Below, in pieces: positions 48,467 to 56,648 of a stretch of DNA of 64,000 nucleotides. Within the stretch, counting starts at the first letter, position 1; each line of letters opens with the position of its first letter. Made by a program: the position numbers and the translations under genes. Source of the stretch: Evansella sp. LMS18 (GTDB lineage: Bacteria; Bacillota; Bacilli; Bacillales; Salisediminibacteriaceae); contig NZ_CP093301.1 in assembly GCF_024362785.1 (NCBI RefSeq), positions 3,844,001 through 3,908,000 on the forward strand, written 5' to 3'. The notes beneath the pieces were generated by a model, which made no database searches, was not told where the DNA came from, and saw nothing but the letters and a program-made list of their open reading frames with translations.

Positions 48467-48584
48467 GTCCAGTGACGATAGCGAAGAGGCCACACCCGTT
48501 CCCATGCCGAACACGGTAGTTAAGCTCTTCAGCGCCGATGGTAGTTGGGGGCTCTCCCCCTGTGAGAGTAGGACGCCGCTGGGC
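48467..48584 (+). rRNA. rrf: 5S ribosomal RNA
   Basis: Conserved blocks are GATAGCGAAGAGGCCACACC, CGTTCCCATGCCGAACACGG and GAGAGTAGGACGCCGC. The ends pair (GTCCAG with CTGGGC). Length 118 bases. It closes the rRNA operon; no tRNA cluster follows. Confidence 0.96.
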
Positions 48585-48588
48585 AAAT

Positions 48589-48620
48589 GAAAGACATTCT
48601 CTTTTGAGGGTGTCTTTTTT
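48589..48620 (+). terminator. rRNA operon terminator
   Basis: AAAGACATTCTC and GAGGGTGTCTTT pair across TTTT with one or two wobble positions, followed by TTTT. Confidence 0.85.
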
Positions 48621-48660
48621 TGTGATTCTGCACCGAAAAAGAAACAGATTTCTGAATTTG

Positions 48661-48765
48661 GCGTGATAAGGATTGAGTTTGGCGCGTTTACTTGGTATTT
48701 CGGCGCGATAAATTATAAGTTTCGCGTGATAACTCCTCTGTTGGGCGCGATAAAAGTAACTTTTA
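48661..48765. repeat. Helically phased array, five cores at exact 21-bp spacing
   Basis: Cores GCGTGATAA, GCGCGTTTA, GCGCGATAA, GCGTGATAA and GCGCGATAA start at 48661, 48682, 48703, 48724 and 48745. The 12 bases between cores are not conserved apart from ending TTTG, TTCG, TTTC or TTGG. An exact 21-bp period puts each core on the same DNA face. It lies just after the rRNA operon terminator. Confidence 0.8.
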
Positions 48766-48851
48766 CATAAAGGAAATGCAAAGATATTTAAATCGGCGTG
48801 CTGGATTAATTAAGCGAGGAGGATAATGGATTGATAACCGGCAATTAATTC

Positions 48852-48990
48852 AACGTGGCACATATGACCCCGGTCCAAGTGAACCCATCCGCCGGTGCCA
48901 GGTTGCGGGAAGGAGTATAAGTGAGGAAACGAGAGAATAGCCATCTCATCAAGGTGGCACCATTGAACCCGGCCACCCAGTACTAGGTTG
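48852..48990 (+). repeat. Imperfect direct repeat between rRNA operon and yqhV
   Basis: The first copy (48852-48905) has CGTGGCAC, TGAACCC, CCGG and CAGGTTG; the second (48951-48990) has AGGTGGCACC, TGAACCCGG and TAGGTTG in the same order. The intervening 45 bases are unrelated. No gene with a ribosome binding site covers the region. It may be a remnant of a dispersed repeat. Confidence 0.45.
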
Positions 48991-49088
48991 ACAGAAGAAT
49001 TGAGAAAGCAGAAGAAATCGAGACAATTCAAATTGAGTGCAGTAAACCAAAAACATGGCGATTATATGTATATAGAAGAAAATATATC

Positions 49089-49370
49089 TTATAGTTTTAG
49101 CCCGAGTAAAATCAGTCCTACACCGAGCCCTATAACTATCAGCTTCCCTGCCGGCATTGTTGATGCTATGCCAAGGAGACCTAAAGTCATAGTTAATATG
49201 AGGGTCAGGGGGCCGACAATAGCTAATATAGCATTAATAGCCAATGCTTTTTCGATACTGTTAAACTTGAGCATTAATAATGCGGCAGTAATTTCAAAGG
49301 TACCGGATAGTAACCGAAGAATCACCATTCCGAGCAATGCTGCCTGAAATGCAGAGAGCCAGTCCTTCAT
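49089..49370 (-). CDS. yqhV: YqhV-like DUF2619 membrane protein
   Basis: A 93-aa protein with three membrane helices. The order LGMVILRLLSGTFEITAALL, FNSIEKALAINAILAIVGP and VIGLGVGLILLGLKL matches YqhV of B. subtilis (LRxLSGxxEIxAALLMxKxN). In B. subtilis yqhV lies near spoIIIA genes; that neighbourhood is not seen here. The start is ATG 49370 after AGAGGTGAT; an upstream extension has no binding site. Function unknown. Confidence 0.85.
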   Translation of the reverse strand: MKDWLSAFQAALLGMVILRLLSGTFEITAALLMLKFNSIEKALAINAILAIVGPLTLILTMTLGLLGIASTMPAGKLIVIGLGVGLILLGLKL

Positions 49371-49570
49371 AAAATCACCTCTTGTCCAGGTTCTGTTTTT
49401 ATACTTATGAGAAGGGTTCAGCTTGTATTCCTTTAGTTTTTTATGCATCTTTTCCAAGATTGTATTCTTGAGATACGAAGTAATAGTGTTATAATTTCAG
49501 GAGAGAATCCAAAAGTTATAATTTTAAAAATAATCCGTGATTTTATTAACAGGAAATTGGAGGGGTTTTT

Positions 49571-50389
49571 ATGAAAGTTTTTATCTCAGCTGATATGGAA
49601 GGTGTGGCTGGAGTAGTACATAACGAACAAACCGGCAGAGACGGGAAAGAACACGACCGAGCCAGGATGCTAATGACAGAAGAAGTAAACGCTGCTGTGG
49701 AAGGGGCACTGGAGGCAGGGGCAAAGGAAATATTAGTGAATGATTCACATGGTACGATGAGAAATTTACTCCCTGAACTGCTGCATGAGGAAGCAGAGTA
49801 TATTATTGGCACAACAAAAACTCTTGCGATGATGGAAGGGATTGATGAGAGTTTTGATGCTGCTATTCTATTAGGCTACCATGCAAGAATGGGCCAGGAT
49901 GGTATTTTGAACCATTCGTATAATGGCAGGATTGTGAATAATATCAGAATAAATGGGGTTGATTACGGGGAAATCGGAATTAATGCGGCTATTGCAGGTA
50001 CGTATCAGGTTCCTGTAGTACTTGTAACAGGATGCCAGTATGCAGGGGCAGAAGCGAAGGGCCTGATTCCTGGCATAGAAGCTGCAGAAGTAAAGCAGAC
50101 TTTAACTCGTTATACGGCGAAAAACCTTACTCCCGGTAAATCCAGGAAACTTATTAAGCAATCTGTTATCCAAGCCTTGGAAAAACGTAAGGAAATTAAG
50201 CCCTATGTTATTGACGGACCTTATAACGTTGAACTGACCTATGTTCATTCAGGTTATGCTGACGCAGCGGAAATTCTGCCGATAGTAGAGAAAATCGACA
50301 GTGTGACTCATCGTTTTGAAGCGGATGATTTTATCCAAGCCTTCCGGTATACTATTTCTTTAGTCGATATAGCTAATGCCGGGGTGTAA
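49571..50389 (+). CDS. M55-family D-aminopeptidase (DppA-like)
   Basis: A 272-aa zinc peptidase. The family signature is VFISADMEGVAGVV (metal Asp and Glu), ILVNDSHGTMRNLL (His, Asn) and LLGYHARMGQDGILNHSYNG (His), and the segment INGVDYGEIGINAAIAGTYQ is typical of DppA. DppA of B. subtilis is a self-compartmentalising decameric enzyme that cleaves D-Ala-containing peptides; it is in the dipeptide-permease operon and made early in sporulation. No dpp transporter is next to it here. AATTGGAGGGG precedes the ATG. Confidence 0.92.
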   Translation: MKVFISADMEGVAGVVHNEQTGRDGKEHDRARMLMTEEVNAAVEGALEAGAKEILVNDSHGTMRNLLPELLHEEAEYIIGTTKTLAMMEGIDESFDAAILLGYHARMGQDGILNHSYNGRIVNNIRINGVDYGEIGINAAIAGTYQVPVVLVTGCQYAGAEAKGLIPGIEAAEVKQTLTRYTAKNLTPGKSRKLIKQSVIQALEKRKEIKPYVIDGPYNVELTYVHSGYADAAEILPIVEKIDSVTHRFEADDFIQAFRYTISLVDIANAGV

Positions 50390-50464
50390 ATAAAAAAACA
50401 GTTCGGGATGAACTACAATCCAGACAGGAAACCCAGGAAAACAATACTCTTATATAACTAACAG

Positions 50465-50495
50465 AGCCTGGATGTTTTATATCCAGGCTTGTGAT
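50465..50495. terminator. Terminator between convergent M55 gene and next gene
   Basis: AGCCTGGAT and ATCCAGGCT form a perfect 9-bp stem around GTTTTAT. A short T-containing tail follows on each side. Confidence 0.65.
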
Positions 50496-50809
50496 TATTC
50501 GCTTTTTCTTTTTTTCACCATGTCCATTTCTTCGGTAACAACAAAAGCCAGGTCGTCGTTTCCAAATAAAGATAAAACCCCGAGGAGCGTTTCAGATGAA
50601 ATATGCTCCGATTCTTCTTTTGGCACAGTAAGGCTTACCGCATGCCGGAGTGCCTCGTTTTCTCCTTTTTCGCCAGGATAAGCTTTTTTATAAACTTCGG
50701 ATGGGTCAAGATCGTTATTTACACACCACTGTGCGAAAACAAGGACCATCATAGTTTCGTCACGTTTATAGTTATTAATAATTTGTTCTTCAAGTTCTTT
50801 TTTATCCAT
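50495..50809 (-). CDS. Conserved Bacillaceae protein of unknown function (104 aa)
   Basis: A soluble protein beginning MDKKELEEQIINNYKRDETM, then VLVFAQWCVNNDLDPSEVY and ending SLFGNDDLAFVVTEEMD. I recognise the pattern as a conserved Bacillus protein but cannot name it firmly (possibly YxiS-like). There is no signal peptide or membrane helix. AAGGAG lies 8 bases before ATG 50809; the frame is open further but without a site. The gene starts 80 bases before the divergent DUF429 gene. Confidence 0.7.
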   Translation of the reverse strand: MDKKELEEQIINNYKRDETMMVLVFAQWCVNNDLDPSEVYKKAYPGEKGENEALRHAVSLTVPKEESEHISSETLLGVLSLFGNDDLAFVVTEEMDMVKKRKSE

Positions 50810-50892
50810 GAACAGTACTCCTTTAAAAATAGTCAGTACTATCATACCAGACAATATGTAATCAGTCATAGTAAATCGAAAGGGGAGAAAGT

Positions 50893-51663
50893 ATGAATTA
50901 TGCAAGAGTCATTGGGATTGGCTGGGATGTAGGGGGATGGATGGGGACAAACCACGGTATAGCAGTTTGTTCCTGGGAGGCAGGCAGTAATGAGGTTACC
51001 TGGCATGGAGCTCCTTTCGAAACAGGATTGCCTGATTCCGGGATGCTTTCCCTTGATGAGTTACTTTCAGGTTCGGGAATAGATGAAAACCTTCTCGCAG
51101 ACAACGATACGTTAACTGTAATAGGTATTGATGCGCCTCTTGGCTTTCCTGCAGAGTTTGTGAATTTACTGAACGGCCAGCCGGCTGAAGTCATGAAGCC
51201 TGAAAAAGAGATATTTAATCCACTGGCATACAGAGTCACAGATCAGGAAATATACGAAAGGTTCAGGAAAAAACCATTATCAGCAGCTTTTGACCGGATT
51301 GGCAATAACGCGACTCTGGCTATGGCCCATGCCCGGCGATGGGAGAGAGAGAATAATTTTGCTGTTTATCCAGCAAAGGCTGAAGCGGCAGAAACGAACA
51401 GGATTATTGTTGAAGTATACCCTGCATTAGTAAAAAGCAGGAGGGACGGAGATGCGGCGGAATGGTTGATTAAGCATATGCCGGGCAATACAGTTCCTGG
51501 AACGGACGCGTACGATGCTTGTATTTGTGCGTTATATGCTATTGCACTCGGGAGCGAAGGGCAGCTGCTTCCAAAATTAAAAACCCCGCCGGAACATCTG
51601 AAAAATCTTGTTATGCAGGAAGGCTGGATTTATTATTTTGACTTGGAGAACGAGGGGAAATAA
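50893..51663 (+). CDS. DUF429 family protein (predicted nuclease)
   Basis: A 256-aa protein with an RNase H-like/actin-like fold. The N-terminal VIGIGWDVGGWMGTNHGIAV and central VIGIDAPLGFPAEFV are the DUF429 signature (a D in each strand), followed by YRVTDQEIYERF and VEVYPALVKSR; the last acidic set is GTDAYDACICALYAIAL. DUF429 members are predicted nucleases with a carboxylate cluster but lack firm assays. AAAGGGGAG precedes the ATG. It is monocistronic as far as can be seen. Confidence 0.85.
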   Translation: MNYARVIGIGWDVGGWMGTNHGIAVCSWEAGSNEVTWHGAPFETGLPDSGMLSLDELLSGSGIDENLLADNDTLTVIGIDAPLGFPAEFVNLLNGQPAEVMKPEKEIFNPLAYRVTDQEIYERFRKKPLSAAFDRIGNNATLAMAHARRWERENNFAVYPAKAEAAETNRIIVEVYPALVKSRRDGDAAEWLIKHMPGNTVPGTDAYDACICALYAIALGSEGQLLPKLKTPPEHLKNLVMQEGWIYYFDLENEGK

Positions 51664-51735
51664 GTTTACATAATAAAATTACAGTAAAAAGATATATCCG
51701 CAGGGAAACAGCCGCCCGAGTATACCGGCCGGCTG

Positions 51736-52272
51736 TTATTTAGTATATCGGTTTGCATATGCGCTTGCCACAAAGGCTTCCGGTTTGATTTTTGGTTCAA
51801 TCCCCATAGATTCAATACGGGACATCATTTCTCTGACATAGAGTCTCGTCTTATTTCTTTCACGTGCGCCGATATCCAGATGCCCTTCAATGGTAAGAGA
51901 TCCACCTTTATAAATATGAGGCAGAACAATATTATAAAGTCTTTCTTTTCTTTCTTCTGTGACCATCGAAAAGACCACTTCAGTAAGGGAAGTTTCATAG
52001 GAAATTTTTTCATGGAGGCTTGTTATCTGCCGAGGGTAAGTTATTTTTCTTATGCATGCCCATGCTCCTTTTCCTTCCCTCTGAATAACGATACCTGTTA
52101 CAAACCTGGTGGATTTGGGGTGAGCCTGGGAATCAGTGCCACACATAAGCCGGTAGCCATTGTCCGGATGCTGTTTCATAAAACGGACAATCCGCTCAAA
52201 CACTTGTTCAAAAGTCATGTTCTTTTCCTGCAGATTTTCAAATGAGTAGTTAAGCAGCTGGAGATTATTCAT
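51736..52272 (-). CDS. ykuK: YkuK-like DUF458 RNase H-like protein
   Basis: A 178-aa soluble protein. RLMCGTDSQAHPKSTRFVTG and VIQREGKGAW are the core of DUF458, with the metal Asp in GTDSQ; the helix ERLYNIVLPHIYKGGSLTIE and GHLDIGARERNKTR give another acidic position. The fold is predicted to be RNase H-like, so it may act on nucleic acids; in B. subtilis YkuK is uncharacterised but stress-related. AAGGTGTAACTGA precedes the ATG. It converges with the DUF429 gene with 70 bases between stops, including the inverted sequence GCCGGCCGG. Confidence 0.85.
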   Translation of the reverse strand: MNNLQLLNYSFENLQEKNMTFEQVFERIVRFMKQHPDNGYRLMCGTDSQAHPKSTRFVTGIVIQREGKGAWACIRKITYPRQITSLHEKISYETSLTEVVFSMVTEERKERLYNIVLPHIYKGGSLTIEGHLDIGARERNKTRLYVREMMSRIESMGIEPKIKPEAFVASAYANRYTK

Positions 52273-52625
52273 TCAGTTACACCTTCAACTTTCCTCTCTG
52301 GGATTTTTAAGGCTTGAATTAATCTTAATTATGTTTATTCGTTATAACGCCAAATGTTGTCCTTTAATTAGCGAGTAAGTGGTATTTTTATCATATCTCT
52401 TTTAGGTTTCTTCTATGTTTAAACTTCTGCTTGTAAAGTATGGAAGAAAAGGACTGACTGAATAGTTGTTGGGAAAAAGTGCGCAGTCAGCCGCCTGATG
52501 TACTGGTGTAAAATATCCCCTCTTGCCAGAAGGCATGCAGAATTTAAAGGAATATCTTCTTGTCATAAAGAAGTAATTAATATATACAAATTTTTCAAAA
52601 AGAATGGATGGAGAGGAGTCAGAAG
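52273..52625. other. Divergent gap without recognised genes
   Basis: The region carries the promoters for the ykuK-like gene and the cysteine-desulfurase-like gene. I see no repeat, operator or RNA motif that I can support. Confidence 0.4.
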
Positions 52626-53867
52626 ATGAAACAGGAGTTAATAACATTTCCAGTAACAGAAGTGAGAGAGCAGTTCCCTGCATTGAATAGGACTTACAAA
52701 GGAAAACCAGTTACATATCTTGACGGGCCAGGGGGGACACAGGTGGTTTCCAGTTCTATTCAGGCAATCAGAGAATACATGGAAAAAGGAGGAGCGAACC
52801 TTCATGGGTCATTTCCAACAAGCTATGAGACAGAAGAAGTTATTGCAGAAGCGAGAAATATAATTGCTGATTTATTCCATGTTAAAGCACGCGAGGTGGC
52901 TTTTGGAGCAAACATGACAACCCTTGCCTTATCCGTGGGCAGAGCACTCGGAAAAACAATAGGTGAAGGTGATGAAATTGTTGTAACAGAGATTGACCAC
53001 AGAGCAAATGTGGATCCCTGGATTTCAATGGCGGAGGACCGGGGAGCAACAGTACGCTGGCTAAAAGTCGAACCCGACACGCTTACACTGGATCTTAATG
53101 ATATAAATGAAGTTATTAATGAAAGAACGAAACTCGTTGCGGTGGGGTTAGCCTCTAATGCGGTTGGCACGATTAATGACGTGAAGAGGATAGCTGAAAG
53201 AGCAAGGGAAGCGGGGGCACTGACAGCTGTAGATGCTGTCCATGCTGCACCGCATATTGCAATTGACCGGGATAAACTGGGAGCGGATATTCTTCTTTGT
53301 TCTGCGTACAAATTTTTCGGTCCTCATGTCGGTATAGCCGTTATTAAGGAAAGTGTCTTTGAACAGCTGGAGCCATTCAAATTGCAGCCTGCCCCTGAAT
53401 ACCTTCCTGACAAACTTGAAACAGGTACCCAAAACCATGAAGGAATTGCTGGAATTAAACCTGCCGTTGAGTTCGTTGAAAAATTAGGCGAGGGTGCAGA
53501 CAGGAGAGCAAGAATTCTTTCTGGAGTGGCACTTATTGAGCAATATGAAAACAGTCTTGCTGATAAAATGAGGGAAGGACTTCGTGCACTGAGCAAGGTA
53601 AAGCTATATGAAGCCGCTCCTGATGTGCCAAAAACTCCTACGATAGCTTTTACCGTGGAAGGTATGAACTCGAGGGAAGTATGTAAAAGGATCGCAGAAG
53701 AACATGGTATTTTTACAGCGGATGGGCATTTCTATGCTACAACACTCGCTGATAAGCTGGATATTAATGACAAGGGCGGCTGGGTCCGTGCAGGGCTTGC
53801 ACCTTATAATACAGCGGAAGAAGTTGACACATTCCTTCAGGCAGTGGAGAGTGTAATCAAGGGATGA
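52626..53867 (+). CDS. Cysteine-desulfurase-like PLP enzyme (VC1184 subgroup)
   Basis: A 413-aa class V aminotransferase-fold enzyme. YLDGPGGTQVVSSSIQAIRE, the DHRANVDPW block, TAVDAVHAAPH (PLP Asp/His) and CSAYKFFGPHVGI (PLP Lys) fit the cysteine-desulfurase-like group TIGR01976. Unlike NifS/IscS it does not show the flexible-loop Cys in a clear context, so sulfur transfer is uncertain; other selenocysteine-lyase or kynureninase-like reactions are possible. GGAGAGGAG precedes ATG 52626. The GNAT gene begins about 120 bases downstream, so they may be cotranscribed. Confidence 0.85.
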   Translation: MKQELITFPVTEVREQFPALNRTYKGKPVTYLDGPGGTQVVSSSIQAIREYMEKGGANLHGSFPTSYETEEVIAEARNIIADLFHVKAREVAFGANMTTLALSVGRALGKTIGEGDEIVVTEIDHRANVDPWISMAEDRGATVRWLKVEPDTLTLDLNDINEVINERTKLVAVGLASNAVGTINDVKRIAERAREAGALTAVDAVHAAPHIAIDRDKLGADILLCSAYKFFGPHVGIAVIKESVFEQLEPFKLQPAPEYLPDKLETGTQNHEGIAGIKPAVEFVEKLGEGADRRARILSGVALIEQYENSLADKMREGLRALSKVKLYEAAPDVPKTPTIAFTVEGMNSREVCKRIAEEHGIFTADGHFYATTLADKLDINDKGGWVRAGLAPYNTAEEVDTFLQAVESVIKG

Positions 53868-53989
53868 ATTACCTGCAATCCAGCGAAGCCGCCGGGCTAA
53901 GGCGGCTTTATTTCACTTTTAATAATGTTAGCGGGAGGCCTGATCAGCCCTGCCCTGTAAGTTTACTTGATCTTAAAGGGAGAGTCAGT

Positions 53990-54763
53990 ATGGACAAAGA
54001 AAAATTGCTTGAACTATATACGAAAGAATTAAGGATGGAATCAGAGAAGCCAGGATATGTACGGGAAGCGGGAGAATATGTGATCAGGCATATATCCAGA
54101 CATGGTGAAAAAGGATATATCATTTATTCCTCGCTGCCTGAGAGACAGGCTCAGCAAATCATTCAGGAAGAAAAGCGGTATTTCGCTGATCGGGGCATGG
54201 AGTTTGAGTGGAAAGTCCACAGTTATGATCAGCCTTCCAATCTGAAAGAAATTCTCCAGAGAGAAGGTTTTTCCATTGATGAAAAGGAAGCTTTGATGAT
54301 TATAGATTCAAAAGAAAAGGAGCTTTATTTTACCGAAGAACCTCAGATTAACGTCAGAGAGCTGACAGATGAAAAAGGTATCCGGGATCTCGTCAGGCTG
54401 GAGGAAGATATATGGAAAGAAAATTATACCGACCTTGCCGACAGGCTATGGAAAGATAAATTAACGAGTCCGGAGTCTCTTTTTCTATACGGAATTTATA
54501 ATGGAGACCGACTCGTGAGCGGTGCGTGGATGTATATAGAGACGGGCAGTTCCTTTGCAAGTTTTTGGGGCGGTTCTACCTTGCCAGAATACAGGGGCAA
54601 GGGATATTATACAGCGCTTCTGGCGGTCAGGAGGAAAAAGGCAGCTGAAAAAGGCTGCTATCTTTTCACGGTAGACGCATCCGAAATGAGCAGACCTATA
54701 CTTGAAAAACATGGTTTTGAGTGTCTTGCATACACGTACGGCTGCCAGTCTCCTCCTTTATAA
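53990..54763 (+). CDS. GNAT-family acetyltransferase with N-terminal extension
   Basis: A 257-aa protein. Residues 125-255 form the GNAT domain: INVRELTDEKGIRDLVRLEE, SGAWMYIETGSSFASFWGG, LPEYRGKGYYTALLAVRRK (the R-x-x-G-x-G/A acetyl-CoA loop), and LFTVDASEMSRPILEKHGFE. The N-terminal 110 residues are probably a degenerate second GNAT half. The substrate is unknown. AAAGGGAGAG precedes ATG 53990; the frame is open from 53864 but lacks a good site. It lies in a run of same-direction genes from 52626 to 56514. Confidence 0.8.
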   Translation: MDKEKLLELYTKELRMESEKPGYVREAGEYVIRHISRHGEKGYIIYSSLPERQAQQIIQEEKRYFADRGMEFEWKVHSYDQPSNLKEILQREGFSIDEKEALMIIDSKEKELYFTEEPQINVRELTDEKGIRDLVRLEEDIWKENYTDLADRLWKDKLTSPESLFLYGIYNGDRLVSGAWMYIETGSSFASFWGGSTLPEYRGKGYYTALLAVRRKKAAEKGCYLFTVDASEMSRPILEKHGFECLAYTYGCQSPPL

Positions 54764-54783
54764 GAGAAATGAGGGACAGTGTC

Positions 54784-55728
54784 ATGAAATTTCAGGAGCA
54801 TTTCGTTAAAACAGTGAAGCACTATTTTGGGCGGGAGGGCGAGGAGTGGCTGCTGAGATTGCCAAGACTCATAAATCATTGTGAAGAAAGGTGGCAGCTC
54901 CGGATGCTTGCCCCTTATTCCCTCTCCATTAATTACGTTGCACCGGCTGTAAAGCTTACTGGGGAGAAACTTGTAGTAAAGTGCTGCATACCTGGAAAAG
55001 AATTTTTAAATGAACTGGAAGCTCTCCGGCTGTTGAAGGGGGAGAGGATGGGGGCTGTTATCGACTGGGATGATCAGAATGGAATTATCCTGCTTGAAAA
55101 ACTGGAGCCAGGTTTATGCCTTGCTGAACTGGAGGATGATGAAGAAGCCTGCAGAATTTCAGCCAGTGTATTTAAAAACATAACCAGGCGTTTATCCCCG
55201 GGAGAAGCCCGCGGTCTCCCTTCTACGCATGACAGAGAAAAAAGCCTGCGAGAAATTATCAGGAATCATCCTGAAGGTACCGGGCCGATAACTGGGCAAA
55301 TGCTCAAACAAGCATTGAAGCTCTATACATACTTAAATGGGTCTACTCGTGAGAGATGGATTCTTCATGGTGATTTCCACCCTTACAATATACTTCTTAC
55401 AGGCCAGGACGACTGGAAAGCCATTGACCCGAAAGGACTGACAGGGGAAAGGGAAGCGGACCTGATTCAGTTTATACTGAACAAGCTTCCGGAAGATAAG
55501 GAAAAAGCATATGGAGTAATCAGGACCAGATCCGGGATATTCGCGGAAGAACTGAATCTGGATAAGCAGCGGCTGCTGCTCTGGGGCTATGCCCATGCTG
55601 TACTGTCCACTTCCTGGACCGTGGATGGCAGGAATTATGATAAAAAGTTTTTCAATGGAATAGATATATTCCGGAAGCTTTATGAGGAAATCACTGGTAA
55701 TTATTTAGAAAATCTCAGTTTAGACTAA
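54784..55728 (+). CDS. Aminoglycoside/hydroxyurea-type phosphotransferase family protein
   Basis: A 314-aa kinase-fold protein. The Brenner-type catalytic loop is WILHGDFHPYNILLTG (His-Gly-Asp ... Asn) and the metal loop is WKAIDPKGLTGE (Asp-Pro-Lys-Gly), which is the form of the APH(6)/hydroxyurea phosphotransferase group. KLVVKCCIPGKEFLNELEAL has the ATP Lys and the Glu. Members include streptomycin 6-kinases, but chromosomal copies often act on unknown small molecules, so resistance cannot be claimed. The start ATG 54784 is 8 bases after GAGGG; the upstream GNAT gene ends 20 bases before. Confidence 0.83.
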   Translation: MKFQEHFVKTVKHYFGREGEEWLLRLPRLINHCEERWQLRMLAPYSLSINYVAPAVKLTGEKLVVKCCIPGKEFLNELEALRLLKGERMGAVIDWDDQNGIILLEKLEPGLCLAELEDDEEACRISASVFKNITRRLSPGEARGLPSTHDREKSLREIIRNHPEGTGPITGQMLKQALKLYTYLNGSTRERWILHGDFHPYNILLTGQDDWKAIDPKGLTGEREADLIQFILNKLPEDKEKAYGVIRTRSGIFAEELNLDKQRLLLWGYAHAVLSTSWTVDGRNYDKKFFNGIDIFRKLYEEITGNYLENLSLD

Positions 55729-55743
55729 TGGAGGGGATGCAAG

Positions 55744-56514
55744 TTGGCGGAAAAGGATGTTATTTCCCAGTTCGGGAAAAGTGCTAAGGCGTATGTAGAC
55801 AGTAATATCCACAGGAAAGGCTCAGATTTACAAAAACTTAAGGACATCACAGGTGTGACAGGAGAGGAACAGGTGCTTGATGTGGCAACCGGAGGCGGCC
55901 ACACAGCAAATGCCCTTGCCCCAGTTGTCAAGCATGTGACAGCTCTTGATGTGACACCGGAAATGCTTAAAGAAGCAGAACAGTTCATCACTGGCCAGGG
56001 GCACCAAAATGTAAGCTTTACACTTGGCAAAGCGGAACAGCTCCCTTTCCCGGATGGATCTTTTGATATAGTGACATGCCGGATCGCAGCACATCATTTT
56101 TCAGATACAAAGAAGTTTGTAATGGAAGTAAACCGGGTGCTGAAAAAAGGCGGCCAGTTTCTTCTCGATGATAATGTTGCTCCCGAGGAAGAGAAATTAG
56201 ATGAATTTTATAATAAAGTAGAAAAACTAAGAGATTACAGCCATCAGCGTGCATATAAAAAATCTGAATGGCTCAAGCAGATTGAACTTACGGGCTTCAA
56301 AATAAGTGAATGGTACAGGTTTGAAAAGACATTCCAGTTTGACAGCTGGTGCGACCGGTTGCAGCTGCCAGCTGAGGATAAAGAAGAGCTGAACAGTATT
56401 TTTACAAAGGCGCCGGAAAAGACAAAAAACTATTTTAACGTAAAAACAGATGATTCGGGCCGGACTGTTTCTTTTCAGGGGGAAGCGATTCTTCTCAGAG
56501 CGGTGAAACGATAG
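55744..56514 (+). CDS. Class I SAM-dependent methyltransferase
   Basis: A 256-aa methyltransferase of the UbiE/type 11 group. Motif I is QVLDVATGGGHTANALAPVV, then VTALDVTPEMLKEAEQFI, AEQLPFPDGSFDIVTCRIA (motif II) and HHFSDTKKFVMEVNRVLKKG with GQFLLDD. The methylated substrate is unknown. TTG at 55744 is the start, 6-7 bases after GGAGGGGATG. It lies 15 bases after the phosphotransferase gene, so the two are likely in one operon. Confidence 0.9.
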   Translation: MAEKDVISQFGKSAKAYVDSNIHRKGSDLQKLKDITGVTGEEQVLDVATGGGHTANALAPVVKHVTALDVTPEMLKEAEQFITGQGHQNVSFTLGKAEQLPFPDGSFDIVTCRIAAHHFSDTKKFVMEVNRVLKKGGQFLLDDNVAPEEEKLDEFYNKVEKLRDYSHQRAYKKSEWLKQIELTGFKISEWYRFEKTFQFDSWCDRLQLPAEDKEELNSIFTKAPEKTKNYFNVKTDDSGRTVSFQGEAILLRAVKR

Positions 56515-56648
56515 GAAAGCCAGGATGGCATCGATAAAAAAGGAAGCTTAAACTCGTTTTATTCGATTTTCCTTTCAGCCTTTAGTAAAATGGGAAGTAA
56601 TTCCCGAAAACTGGAAACACCAAACTACAGAGAAAATGAGGTTTTTTA

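Noticed and set aside
48661-48765. CRISPR array
   Set aside because: Cores are only 9 bp and spaced by 12 bp; no long direct repeat, no cas genes.
48810-49031. 73-codon minus-strand frame after the rRNA operon
   Set aside because: It is made of the imperfect direct repeat and has no ribosome binding site; the apparent repeat in the peptide follows from the DNA repeat.
53864-53989. Upstream in-frame extension of the GNAT gene overlapping the cysteine-desulfurase-like stop
   Set aside because: The 53990 ATG has a good binding site, while the extension has none and does not resemble a GNAT N-terminus.
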